NCBI GenBank assembly: GCA_964528825.1 | Contig: CAZGVB010000001.1 | Location: 1-64,000 of the forward strand | Reading direction: 5' to 3' | Source: RGIG5612 sp964528825 | GTDB lineage: Bacteria; Bacillota; Clostridia; Lachnospirales; Lachnospiraceae | Length of the DNA stretch: 64,000 nucleotides | In this document: one piece after another, positions 27,464-35,127 of the stretch | Position numbering within the stretch: position 1 is the stretch's first letter | How the letters are laid out: every line of letters begins with the position of its first letter | The notes under the pieces: model-generated | Told to the model about the DNA's origin: nothing | Database searches by the model: none | What the model saw: only the letters and a program-made list of their open reading frames with translations | Program-made: the position numbers and the translations under genes

Positions 27464-28063
27464 ATGAGAAATATGTTAAAAAAAGAAAAACAAACAATCT
27501 GCTTAAATATTATCCTTCAGTCATTGCTTTTTATATTTCTTGTTTTTGCAGACAGACTAACAAAAAACATTGCAGTATCAAAACTAAAAGGAAATGATCC
27601 CACAGTCCTGATAACTGATATTTTAGAGTTTAGATATATCGAAAATTCAGGTGCTGCTTTTGGTATTTTTCAAAATAGGCAGTGGCTATTTTATATTTTA
27701 ACTGTATTAATTCTGACAGCTATTATAATTTTATTTATTAGCCTGAATATCAAATTGGGAAAATATAGTAAATTAATTGTGTCACAAAATAGTGCCTTTA
27801 AACAAAAAACATTTACAAGTATTTTGATACTTAATTACATTCTTGTGACACTTGCTGCAGGGGCTGTGGGCAATCTGATCGACAGAATAAGCCTTAAATA
27901 TGTGGTAGATTTTATTTATTTTAAGCTTGTTGATTTTCCGGTCTTTAACTTTGCTGACATATGTGTGACGCTTGCTGCGGCCGCATTGATAATCTTCTTT
28001 ATAGTATATAAAGAAGATGAAAATTTCAGCATAATATGGTCAAAAAAAGAAAAGAAAAAATGA
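27464..28063 (+). CDS. lspA: Lipoprotein signal peptidase
   Basis: A 199-residue aspartic membrane protease that removes signal peptides from prolipoproteins. Family motifs are DRLTKNIAV, the NSGAAFGIF block, GAVGNLIDRI with one catalytic Asp and FPVFNFADICVTLAA with the other. It is longer than the usual 150-170 because of about 30 extra residues between helices 2 and 3. Translation could begin at 27464 or at ATG 27473; neither has a ribosome binding site and the first directly follows the sepF terminator. It overlaps rluD by 4 bases. Its substrates in this window include three lipobox proteins. Confidence 0.93.
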   Translation: MRNMLKKEKQTICLNIILQSLLFIFLVFADRLTKNIAVSKLKGNDPTVLITDILEFRYIENSGAAFGIFQNRQWLFYILTVLILTAIIILFISLNIKLGKYSKLIVSQNSAFKQKTFTSILILNYILVTLAAGAVGNLIDRISLKYVVDFIYFKLVDFPVFNFADICVTLAAAALIIFFIVYKEDENFSIIWSKKEKKK

Positions 28064-28980
28064 ATCAGATCTTTTTTGATATAAATGATGATTTTGAAGG
28101 CTTAAGAGCTGATAAATTTCTTGCCGAACAATGCAATGATATATCAAGAAATCATATTCAAAAATTGATATCAGAAGGAAATCTTCTTGTTAATTCATTG
28201 CCTGCAAAATCCAGTCTTAAATTAAAATCAGGTGACAATCTTTGCTTGATCATCCCTGATAATATCATTCCTGAGATTCTTCCCGAAGATATTGATCTTG
28301 ATATTGTTTATGAAGACCAGGATCTTATAGTAGTAAATAAGCCTAAGGGAATGGTCGTTCATCCTGCTGCCGGACACTACAGCGGAACATTGGTTAATGC
28401 ACTGATGTTTCATTGTGATGATCTTTCCGGTATCAATGGCATCCTTAGACCGGGTATAGTACATCGTATTGACATGGATACCTCGGGACTATTGGTCTGT
28501 GCAAAAAATGATTTCGCGCATAATTGTCTTTCCGAACAGCTGAAAGTCCATTCGATCACACGCAAATATGAGGCAATTGTATGCGGTCTGTTTAAAGAAA
28601 TTTCCGGAACTATTGATAAACCGATCGGCAGAAATCCAAATGAAAGAAAATTAATGGCTGTTAATTATAAGAACGGGAAAAATGCTGTAACGCATTATAA
28701 AGTTCTGAAACAATTTAAGAAATACAGCCATATAGAATGTTGTCTGGAAACTGGAAGAACTCATCAGATAAGAGTTCATATGAAAAGCATAAACCATCCG
28801 CTTTTAGGTGATACAATTTACGGCGGCAGATTAAGCGAATACAAATTAGATGGTCAAATGCTGCAGGGGCAAGTCCTGCACGCAAGGACACTGGGCTTTA
28901 TACATCCGAGAACAAACGAATATATGGAATTTACAAGTGAGCTGCCGGATTATTTTAAAAGATTGCTTCTGAAGCTTTAA
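28060..28980 (+). CDS. RluA-family pseudouridine synthase, RluD-like
   Basis: A 306-residue pseudouridine synthase. An N-terminal S4 RNA-binding domain (RADKFLAEQ, SRNHIQKLISEGNLLVN) precedes the catalytic domain with the active-site Asp in GIVHRIDMDTSGLLV. It ends with LETGRTHQIRVHM and HPLLGDTIYGG. The lspA-rluD order is the classic Gram-positive arrangement, and the likely target is 23S rRNA. ATG 28060 overlaps the lspA stop as ATGA; an upstream in-frame ATG at 28036 is less likely. Exact target uridines cannot be read from the sequence. Confidence 0.93.
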   Translation: MNQIFFDINDDFEGLRADKFLAEQCNDISRNHIQKLISEGNLLVNSLPAKSSLKLKSGDNLCLIIPDNIIPEILPEDIDLDIVYEDQDLIVVNKPKGMVVHPAAGHYSGTLVNALMFHCDDLSGINGILRPGIVHRIDMDTSGLLVCAKNDFAHNCLSEQLKVHSITRKYEAIVCGLFKEISGTIDKPIGRNPNERKLMAVNYKNGKNAVTHYKVLKQFKKYSHIECCLETGRTHQIRVHMKSINHPLLGDTIYGGRLSEYKLDGQMLQGQVLHARTLGFIHPRTNEYMEFTSELPDYFKRLLLKL

Positions 28981-29044
28981 TTTCACTGTAACATTTCGTT
29001 AAAGCTGACTTTTGCGAATAGTTTTGTATTATTTCAACTCTCTC

Positions 29045-29073
29045 TTTTTCATATTCTTTTTTTATTATATAAT
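29045..29073 (+). promoter_or_regulatory. Promoter with -10 seven bases before the integrase ATG
   Basis: TATAAT at 29068-29073 is perfect, and the -35 region is a poor TTTTTC. Transcription would start at about 29080, the A of the ATG itself, so the message looks leaderless. No ribosome binding site precedes that ATG. Confidence 0.45.
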
Positions 29074-29079
29074 CTGATC

Positions 29080-30342
29080 ATGAGCACAAAATCTTACCAT
29101 GAACAATACAAGATTGATACCGAAATAAAGCTCAGGGAAAGAATCAAGAGTCTTCCTGCTTTTTCTGCGGATTATTTCAGAGGCATTGAACCTGTAACAT
29201 CCATACGTACACGTATGGCATATGCTTATGATCTTGGCATTTTCTTTGATTATTTGAAAAAAGAAACAAAATTATGCGGCCAAAATGACATATGTGATCT
29301 TAAGCTTTCGATTCTTGACAAAGTTACTCCGACGATCATCCAAGATTATCTTGATTATCTAAAGGTATACAATAGTCGTGATAATAATGAAAGATCCAAT
29401 GGCGAACGCGGCTTGAACAGGAAACTTTCAAGTATTCGTTCTTTTTATAAATTTTTCTTTAATCTTGAGATGATCAAGACAAATCCGGCTGCGATTGTAA
29501 GAATGCCGAAGATACATCAAAAAAATATTATCAGACTGGAACATGATGAGATCGGTGAGCTTCTTGATGAGGTTGAAAGCGGAAAGGATCTTACAAAGCA
29601 TCAATCCGGATTTCACAAAAAAACAAAGGTCCGTGATATGGCTATCCTTACTCTACTCCTTGGCACGGGAATAAGAGTTTCCGAATGTGTAGGCCTCGAT
29701 ATAAATGATATAGATCTGAAAAATCACGGTATACGCATCACCAGAAAAGGCGGCAATCAATCTGTTGTCTATTTCGGAGATGAGGTTGAAAAGGCACTGG
29801 TTGAATATTTAGAGGAGCGGAACAGAATTGTGCCCATGGAAGGCCATGAAAATGCTCTCTTCCTTTCCATTCAAAATCGCAGAATCTGCGTCAGATCTGT
29901 TGAAAATCTGGTTAAAAAATATTCCTGCCTTATTGTAAAACTAAAAAAAATAACGCCGCATAAGCTCAGAAGCACATATGGAACTCAGCTCTATAAGGAA
30001 ACAGGTGATATTTATCTTGTCGCGGATGTCCTAGGCCATTCTGATGTAAATACAACAAAAAAGCATTATGCAGCTATTGAGGATACACGAAGGCGCCTTG
30101 CCAGAAATGCCGTAACATTAAGAGATAATGCCGAAATATCGTCTGATAATACTGAAATATCGACAGGCGGCGCCGAAATATCGACTGATAATACTGAAAT
30201 ATCGACAAACAGTACCAAAACACCAATCTGTGATACTGAAATATCGGACAAAAATGGCGAAAAATCAACCGATGATACAGTAAAATCAACCAATCATACT
30301 GATATATTGGCTGAAAATGCCGAAAAAAATGAGCAGCCATAA
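29080..30342 (+). CDS. Tyrosine recombinase (XerC/D-like) with heptad-repeat tail
   Basis: A 420-residue site-specific recombinase. The N-terminal SAM-like core-binding domain covers about 20-150 and the catalytic domain about 160-345. The residues are complete: R199 (GTGIRVSE), H294 and R297 (TPHKLR), H320 (VLGHSDVNTT) and nucleophile Y330 (HYAAI). Clostridial chromosomes carry such XerC/D-type enzymes for dimer resolution, but this gene may be accessory. After residue 348 a polar tail of ten 7-residue repeats follows, DNTEIST-like, encoded by 21-bp tandem DNA repeats; Xer proteins normally end near 300-330. No integrated element is visible around it. Confidence 0.9.
   Translation: MSTKSYHEQYKIDTEIKLRERIKSLPAFSADYFRGIEPVTSIRTRMAYAYDLGIFFDYLKKETKLCGQNDICDLKLSILDKVTPTIIQDYLDYLKVYNSRDNNERSNGERGLNRKLSSIRSFYKFFFNLEMIKTNPAAIVRMPKIHQKNIIRLEHDEIGELLDEVESGKDLTKHQSGFHKKTKVRDMAILTLLLGTGIRVSECVGLDINDIDLKNHGIRITRKGGNQSVVYFGDEVEKALVEYLEERNRIVPMEGHENALFLSIQNRRICVRSVENLVKKYSCLIVKLKKITPHKLRSTYGTQLYKETGDIYLVADVLGHSDVNTTKKHYAAIEDTRRRLARNAVTLRDNAEISSDNTEISTGGAEISTDNTEISTNSTKTPICDTEISDKNGEKSTDDTVKSTNHTDILAENAEKNEQP
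30124..30333 (+). repeat. 21-bp tandem repeats inside the recombinase gene
   Basis: Ten units of exactly 21 bases, with consensus GATAATACTGAAATATCGACA. Units 2 (30145-30165) and 4 (30187-30207) are identical; later units decay. The array stays in frame and encodes heptads of the form DNTEIST. Confidence 0.9.
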
Positions 30343-30363
30343 ATGAAAGCATATACCAACAAC

Positions 30364-30390
30364 GCTTATAAAAAGTGATTATAAGCCTTT
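30364..30390. terminator. Weak hairpin between convergent genes
   Basis: GCTTATAA (30364-30371) pairs with TTATAAGC (30379-30386) around a 7-base loop and is followed by CTTTATTT. It is AT-rich with a broken T run, so it is only a possible terminator for the recombinase. Confidence 0.4.
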
Positions 30391-30441
30391 ATTTGCAATA
30401 TTTGAAATCAATGCAGCAAAGGTTCACCCGAGAGGGACTTT

Positions 30442-31704
30442 TTACTCTGTCATAAAGCTTATTACTGATATTATCTCATCATCACTCATACCGCAGGCTT
30501 TAAGATAATCCTTTGCAGCATCTGTATAGTCAGCGGACTTTAACACATCAATATCATCGGTGCCATACAGATATTCCATAAAAGCATCAAAGTACAGGCT
30601 GACTACAGCCTCATATCGCTCAGGTGTGTTTTCTTTTGTTATTTTATAGTAATTATCATATGTGGTCATATAATCATTACACATTTCATCATAGTTTGCA
30701 CCGGCTAAGGCTTCAAGCAGCAAGCATACAAATCCCGTTCTGTCTTTGCCCTCCATACAATGAATATATACCGGGCCGCCGCATTTGATCATATGCCTTA
30801 ACCCACTTACCACGCTCTCTTTGTAAGACTGAGCATCATAATTTGAGCTCATTGAAAGCAATATTGTCTTACCTGATTCGTAAAGAGATCTTGCATAATC
30901 CGATTTAAAATCCGTTGATGCGATATATCCTTCCATATCCTCAGTAGAATCGGCAAGATCTATAATGCAATTGATCCCATTCTCTTTAATAAGCTTATCA
31001 GCATACGATGCTCTGTTTCTGCTGTTATCAACAGGTGATGCGCCCCTGTAAATCAAATCTTTTTTTAGATTTCCGCCCTGCAGAGATCTGAAATTGGCAA
31101 ATTGTATGTCGCTATCATATTCATTTCTGTCTATAGAATAATCCTGTCCAAGAGCCTCATATGTGGCCTTATATTTGCCGGCTGTATTTAATGTGATCTC
31201 AACCGTGATATCACTGCTCAGTCCGGCCTCTGTCCACATTCCACGATTGTTGTTTGTAATAAGAACATATTGATTTTTAGGATAAGCAACTATGACAGGA
31301 TCTCCGGTCTTTACATAATAGCCGTTGTAATATGGAACATCCGTTAATGAATAACCATTACTAAAGACAATATCACAGCTGTCGCCAAAGTATATGCCAT
31401 TCTCATTAAAATCCTCAGCTGTAAGGCTCAAGATAACAGAATCAAATTTTGTATCTTCAGATATATCAGCGGAAGCGTCAAGATTGTATTCTGTTGAAAT
31501 ATCGGATTTAAGAGTGACCTTATTTTGCGTAAAGCTTCCAAACAATGCCGCACCGTCTTCTGTATTGACATCCTCTGTACTATCTTCAGTAGCTTTAGTA
31601 TCATCAGTATTTTCAGTTTCGTTACCACATGCACTTAGCGATGATAAGAGCATACATGCTGTAAGCATAATACTGCCGATTTTTAAGATGTTATTTTTTA
31701 ACAT
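30442..31704 (-). CDS. Secreted lipoprotein with tyrosine phosphatase domain
   Basis: A 420-residue predicted lipoprotein. The signal peptide ends in the lipobox LSAC, with the lipidated Cys at residue 26, and an acidic Thr-rich linker (30-50) follows. The middle (about 60-195) is an unassigned beta-rich domain. The C-terminal half is a Y_phosphatase3-type domain: NFRSLQGGNLKKDLIYRGAS near 205-223 and the P-loop HCMEGKDRTG with C316 and R322. It would act outside the membrane, possibly on phosphotyrosine or phospholipid; the substrate is unknown. Its own -10 element lies about 40 bases upstream. Confidence 0.88.
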   Translation of the reverse strand: MLKNNILKIGSIMLTACMLLSSLSACGNETENTDDTKATEDSTEDVNTEDGAALFGSFTQNKVTLKSDISTEYNLDASADISEDTKFDSVILSLTAEDFNENGIYFGDSCDIVFSNGYSLTDVPYYNGYYVKTGDPVIVAYPKNQYVLITNNNRGMWTEAGLSSDITVEITLNTAGKYKATYEALGQDYSIDRNEYDSDIQFANFRSLQGGNLKKDLIYRGASPVDNSRNRASYADKLIKENGINCIIDLADSTEDMEGYIASTDFKSDYARSLYESGKTILLSMSSNYDAQSYKESVVSGLRHMIKCGGPVYIHCMEGKDRTGFVCLLLEALAGANYDEMCNDYMTTYDNYYKITKENTPERYEAVVSLYFDAFMEYLYGTDDIDVLKSADYTDAAKDYLKACGMSDDEIISVISFMTE

Positions 31705-31744
31705 ATGATCACCTAACCTTATAAGTTTTCAAATTCTTTTCTGT

Positions 31745-31750
31745 ATTATA
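31745..31750 (-). promoter_or_regulatory. -10 element for the phosphatase lipoprotein gene
   Basis: TATAAT on the - strand (ATTATA at 31745-31750), with TG directly upstream, lies 41 bases before the start codon. The -35 region is weak. Confidence 0.4.
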
Positions 31751-31932
31751 CAACACTCTGCCAGCTTTTTTCACTATTTAGCAAATTTATGTTACTGCAG
31801 GGTCACTGCCAGTGTGCTCACCAAGACGAAAGCCTCGCTATCGTCCCTTGCAACATATCATCACACGCGCGATGCTATCTGAAATTTCATTTTAACCTAT
31901 ACTGCAAGCATAAAACATGCCTTAAACATAAA

Positions 31933-31966
31933 TAAAAAAGGCCATCAATTGATGACCTTTTTTACC
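31933..31966. terminator. Bidirectional terminator after the FAYxMGLR gene
   Basis: AAAAAAGG-C-CATC / GATG-A-CCTTTTTT forms a stem with one mismatch around an AATT loop, with A and T runs on either side. It follows the stop of the small reverse-strand gene at 31982 and can work in both directions. Between it and the phosphatase promoter (31760-31930) I see only a GC-richer stretch with no gene. Confidence 0.75.
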
Positions 31967-31981
31967 TGTGTTGCAGAAATA

Positions 31982-32200
31982 TTATCTTGCGAATCTTGCT
32001 CTAAGTACTCCTCTGCCCGACCGTCCGGCATTATTTCTTATGATCCTTGCCGCATCGATGTCATTTGTATTTTTCCTAAGTCCCATAGCATATGCAAAAT
32101 CAAGATCGCTTGTCAAATCCTCATTTTCTTTTTCTTCTCTTCTAAGTCCCATTTTATATGCAAATTCCAGAGCTTCCTTATTTGTATTAGTAGTAAACAT
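31982..32200 (-). CDS. Small protein with duplicated FAYxMGLR motif
   Basis: A 72-residue protein that I do not recognise. Two near-identical blocks, LEFAYKMGLRREE (about 11-23) and LDFAYAMGLRKNT (about 33-45), are followed by a basic Arg/Gly tail (GRSGRGVLRARFAR). It has no membrane segment or signal peptide. A perfect AAGGAGG stands 7 bases before the ATG, so it is probably well translated. It lies 51 bases after the PQ-loop gene on the same strand and ahead of a good terminator, so the two likely form one transcript. It could be an RNA-binding, partner-binding or precursor peptide; there is no evidence to choose. Confidence 0.75.
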   Translation of the reverse strand: MFTTNTNKEALEFAYKMGLRREEKENEDLTSDLDFAYAMGLRKNTNDIDAARIIRNNAGRSGRGVLRARFAR

Positions 32201-32251
32201 TTTGAATCCTCCTTATATGATCATTTATTAAATATTTTTATAAAATTACGT

Positions 32252-32587
32252 TCATGCCTTTGCAGTTAATGCCTGCGTACTTGATTTTACTGTCTGTGAT
32301 GCCATGATCAACGATGACGATGCCTTGCTATCGAGAGCTGAATTTCTTATATAAACCAAAAGATTCAAAAGAACGATTGCAAGGTTAACTAAATATACGA
32401 TCAATACATAGTTTAAATTTCCTGAAAGTACCTTTGCAGTGATACCGCCGATATATCCGGTTATTATAAGAATGATAAATGCAAGGCTGGTACCCTTCGC
32501 TGTCCGTGCCTTATAAGCCTTAATGACATTTATCGGCCATGATAACCCGAAACATATCAGCATTATCGTCTCAAAAATTTCGCTCAT
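32252..32587 (-). CDS. Small PQ-loop (SemiSWEET-like) membrane protein
   Basis: A 111-residue protein with three membrane helices in the SemiSWEET layout. Helix 1 ends in SWPINVIKAYKARTAKGTS, the loop usually occupied by PQ or PN, with the xGTS continuation typical of the family. Helices 2 (LAFIILIITGYIGGITA) and 3 (YVLIVYLVNLAIVLLNLLV) follow, then a 25-residue polar tail ending TAKA. SemiSWEETs work as dimers and move small sugars; substrate here is unknown. It has its own -35/-10 pair upstream and is probably co-transcribed with the small FAYxMGLR gene. Confidence 0.8.
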   Translation of the reverse strand: MSEIFETIMLICFGLSWPINVIKAYKARTAKGTSLAFIILIITGYIGGITAKVLSGNLNYVLIVYLVNLAIVLLNLLVYIRNSALDSKASSSLIMASQTVKSSTQALTAKA

Positions 32588-32637
32588 ATTTTGCCTCTTT
32601 TCTGTGGAGCTGTTTCTGTTTTCTCCTTACAAGCGTA

Positions 32638-32665
32638 ATGATACTCACATTTGAAAAGATGACAA
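32638..32665 (-). promoter_or_regulatory. Promoter of the PQ-loop transcript
   Basis: Read on the - strand, TTGTCA (32660-32665), a 16-base spacer and TATCAT (32638-32643). The leader to the ATG is about 45 bases and includes AAGGAG with no start codon behind it. Confidence 0.5.
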
Positions 32666-32712
32666 TCTTACAAAAATAATGTTCATTTTTTTTTGATTTT
32701 CCATTTATTTTA

Positions 32713-32734
32713 CTTTCGAAAGCTATTTTCGAAA
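32713..32734. promoter_or_regulatory. Two TTTCGAAA palindromes at the kinase promoter
   Basis: CTTTCGAAAG (32713-32722) and TTTCGAAA (32727-32734) have centres 13 bases apart and overlap the -35 zone of the promoter before the histidine kinase gene. A paired palindrome in this place is a candidate operator, perhaps for the response regulator itself. Confidence 0.5.
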
Positions 32735-32742
32735 CTTGAATC

Positions 32743-32751
32743 TGTTATTAT
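32743..32751 (+). promoter_or_regulatory. Extended -10 for the two-component operon
   Basis: TG-T-TATTAT at 32743-32751 lies 28 bases before the kinase ATG at 32779, which has GGAGG upstream. The -35 position falls in the paired palindromes. Confidence 0.5.
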
Positions 32752-32778
32752 ATATATGGAAATCGGAGGTAACATAAA

Positions 32779-34383
32779 ATGTCAAAAAATACCGATACAA
32801 CTGCTTCTAAAAAAATTACTGTTCAGAAATATGTATTTATAAGTCAGATGCTGCTCATTATCGTCCTGGCTGCAGTCATTACATCGGTTGGACTTTTTTA
32901 TAATATTAGATCTGAAAATTTAAAAAGAGACCAAAATCTTAAAAATATTGCTTCAGCGATCGCATATTCGAAGATATTTGACCAAAGTTCAGACGAAAAA
33001 GATACCTTAACCGCAGATGTTTACTCCGAAAGCAATCAAAATGATGGCTCGGATCTTGTAAATTACCTTGATACATTGAAAAATTCACTTGCTGAGGTAG
33101 ATGTTATATCTGTTGTCAACGCAGAAGGAATCAGACTTTATCACTCAAATCATGATCTTATAGGCACAGTTTATGACGGAACAATACCCTCATTTGATAC
33201 TGAAGACAATTATTATGCCGTAAATGAAACAGGCCCGTCAGGATTGCAAAGACGCGCCTATAAGGCCATATATTCCGAAAATAACGAATATATGGGATTT
33301 GTAATGGCAATTATGTTAATGCAAAATATTCGCCATGAAACATTAAAAATGCTGGCAATATTCGCATCCGTTTCTTTATTTGCAACTCTTATTGAAATTC
33401 TTATATCATATAAGATATCAAATATGATCAAAAAAAGACTGATGGGATATGAACCCGATAAATTCTCAAATATGTTCAGGATACGTGATGACATATTAGA
33501 ATCCATTGATGAAGGTATTGTAGCAGTTGACGCATCGGGAAATATTCTGTATACCAATACCGCTGCCGGGCCAATCGTTAAAAATTATGGCGAATCTTTA
33601 ATAAACACGCTCATGAGCGGAGAAAAGGAATACAATATCGCTGAAAATGGTATGAATGATGCCAATATAATGGTCGATCGCATTCCGAATAATGAAAACG
33701 GAGGCAGCGTAGGCATTATTCATGACAGAACTGAATACAGAAAACTCGCAGATGACCTCGCCGGGACAAGGTTTCTTGTAGATTCCATGCGTGCAAACAA
33801 TCATGAGTTCACAAACAAATTGCATGTGATTCTCGGTTTGATAGAAATGAAACATTATGATGAGGCAATATCATATATCGAAAATGCAGCATTTATTCAA
33901 CGTGAGTTGATAAGCAAAATAATGAATAAAATATCAGATCCGTCTATAGCCGCTCTGCTTATCGGCAAAACAGCAAGATCATCCGAACTTAATGTAAACT
34001 TTTTGCTCAATGATGACAGTATATATAACAAATCAGATATTGATATACCTTCTCAGGTGATCATAACCATTATCGGTAATCTGATTGACAATGCACTTGA
34101 TGCCATGAATCAAATGAAAGAAAATGAAAAGCGCAAGGAGCTGCTCATAGGCATCTTTACTAGGCCCGGTGCCCTATTGATCACTGTCGATGACAACGGT
34201 CCCGGTATCAGGGATGATATCAAGAACCATATATTTGAAAAGGGAATATCTACAAAGGGCGAGGGACGCGGCACAGGTCTTTATGAGGTAAAGAAATTGA
34301 TTGATAACTTAAATGGGCAGATAACAGTCGAATCTGAACCAGGCGTAGGGACATCATTTACCGTAAGCATAACCAAAGATTAA
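32779..34383 (+). CDS. Sensor histidine kinase, CitA/DcuS-like
   Basis: A 534-residue membrane kinase. Two membrane helices (about 20-40 and 190-210) enclose an extracellular sensor of about 145 residues of the kind that binds carboxylates in CitA/DcuS. A cytoplasmic PAS region follows (RDDILESIDEGIVAVDASG from about 238). Next come the family's phosphoacceptor box NNHEFTNKLHVILGLIEM with H342, and an HATPase domain with NLIDNALDA, DNGPGI and GTGLYEVKKL. It phosphorylates the adjacent response regulator. No dicarboxylate or citrate transporter is adjacent, so the regulon is elsewhere or unusual. Confidence 0.92.
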   Translation: MSKNTDTTASKKITVQKYVFISQMLLIIVLAAVITSVGLFYNIRSENLKRDQNLKNIASAIAYSKIFDQSSDEKDTLTADVYSESNQNDGSDLVNYLDTLKNSLAEVDVISVVNAEGIRLYHSNHDLIGTVYDGTIPSFDTEDNYYAVNETGPSGLQRRAYKAIYSENNEYMGFVMAIMLMQNIRHETLKMLAIFASVSLFATLIEILISYKISNMIKKRLMGYEPDKFSNMFRIRDDILESIDEGIVAVDASGNILYTNTAAGPIVKNYGESLINTLMSGEKEYNIAENGMNDANIMVDRIPNNENGGSVGIIHDRTEYRKLADDLAGTRFLVDSMRANNHEFTNKLHVILGLIEMKHYDEAISYIENAAFIQRELISKIMNKISDPSIAALLIGKTARSSELNVNFLLNDDSIYNKSDIDIPSQVIITIIGNLIDNALDAMNQMKENEKRKELLIGIFTRPGALLITVDDNGPGIRDDIKNHIFEKGISTKGEGRGTGLYEVKKLIDNLNGQITVESEPGVGTSFTVSITKD

Positions 34384-34393
34384 GGAGAATAAT

Positions 34394-35068
34394 ATGTATA
34401 ACGTTCTGATAGTTGAAGATGATCCGATGGTTGCAATGATAAACGAACAGTATGTCAGCAGGAATAAAGGCTTTCATGTCTCAGGAACATGTCATGACGG
34501 AGCATCCGCATTAGATTTTATCGAAAATAATGATGTTGACCTGATAATTTTGGATGTATATATGCCAATAATGAATGGAATAGAAATGTTGCGTGAGGCC
34601 AGGCGGAGGGAACTCGAGATTGCAGCTATCATGGTGACAGCTGCAAATGATGCCACCTCGCTTGAAGAATGCATGAAAATGGGTATAATCGATTATCTTG
34701 TAAAGCCATTTACCTTTGACAGATTTCAGCAAGCTCTTAATAAATTCATTTCACGAATGGAAGCTTTCGAAAATCATGACGGATTGAATCAAAATACAAT
34801 AGACCGCATAATAGGCAGCACGGCAGATTCTACCGAAAGTATTCCGCCTAAGGGAATACAAAAAAGAACGGAAGATGCAATACTTGACATCCTCAGGGAA
34901 ACAAATGGCACATGGCTCAGCGGCGATGATATAGCCGCACGTACAGGTCTTTCAAGCGTAACTGTAAGGCGATACATGGCCTATCTTGCTCATTCAGGTG
35001 ATGTGATCGGAACCATGAATTATGAAACGGGAGGCAGACCATGTATGCTTTATAAGATCAATAAATGA
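34394..35068 (+). CDS. Response regulator, CitB/DcuR-like
   Basis: A 224-residue regulator. The receiver domain has the acidic pair EDDP (residues 8-11), phospho-acceptor D54 (LDVYMP), the switch Thr in MVTAAN and K in VKPFTFDRF. A linker leads to a C-terminal winged-helix DNA-binding domain (GDDIAARTGLSSVTVRRYM), the arrangement of CitB/DcuR regulators. It starts 10 bases after the kinase stop with AAGGAG upstream. The paired TTTCGAAA palindromes at the operon promoter are a possible autoregulatory site. Confidence 0.92.
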   Translation: MYNVLIVEDDPMVAMINEQYVSRNKGFHVSGTCHDGASALDFIENNDVDLIILDVYMPIMNGIEMLREARRRELEIAAIMVTAANDATSLEECMKMGIIDYLVKPFTFDRFQQALNKFISRMEAFENHDGLNQNTIDRIIGSTADSTESIPPKGIQKRTEDAILDILRETNGTWLSGDDIAARTGLSSVTVRRYMAYLAHSGDVIGTMNYETGGRPCMLYKINK

Positions 35069-35127
35069 TATTTCCAGGCAAAACAGTCATTGACAGTAAG
35101 CGGGAATATATCGATCTTTCAATGTGA

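Noticed and set aside
30124..30333. CRISPR array
   Set aside because: Units are contiguous 21-bp repeats without spacers and stay in frame with the recombinase.
30066..30352. Two overlapping reverse-strand open frames opposite the recombinase tail
   Set aside because: They are produced by the 21-bp repeats, which lack stops in several frames. They have no ribosome binding site and the peptides are simple repeats.
31790..31900. A further copy of the intergenic repeat before the phosphatase gene
   Set aside because: Only a short CACACGCG block is shared; the head and the rest of the body do not align.
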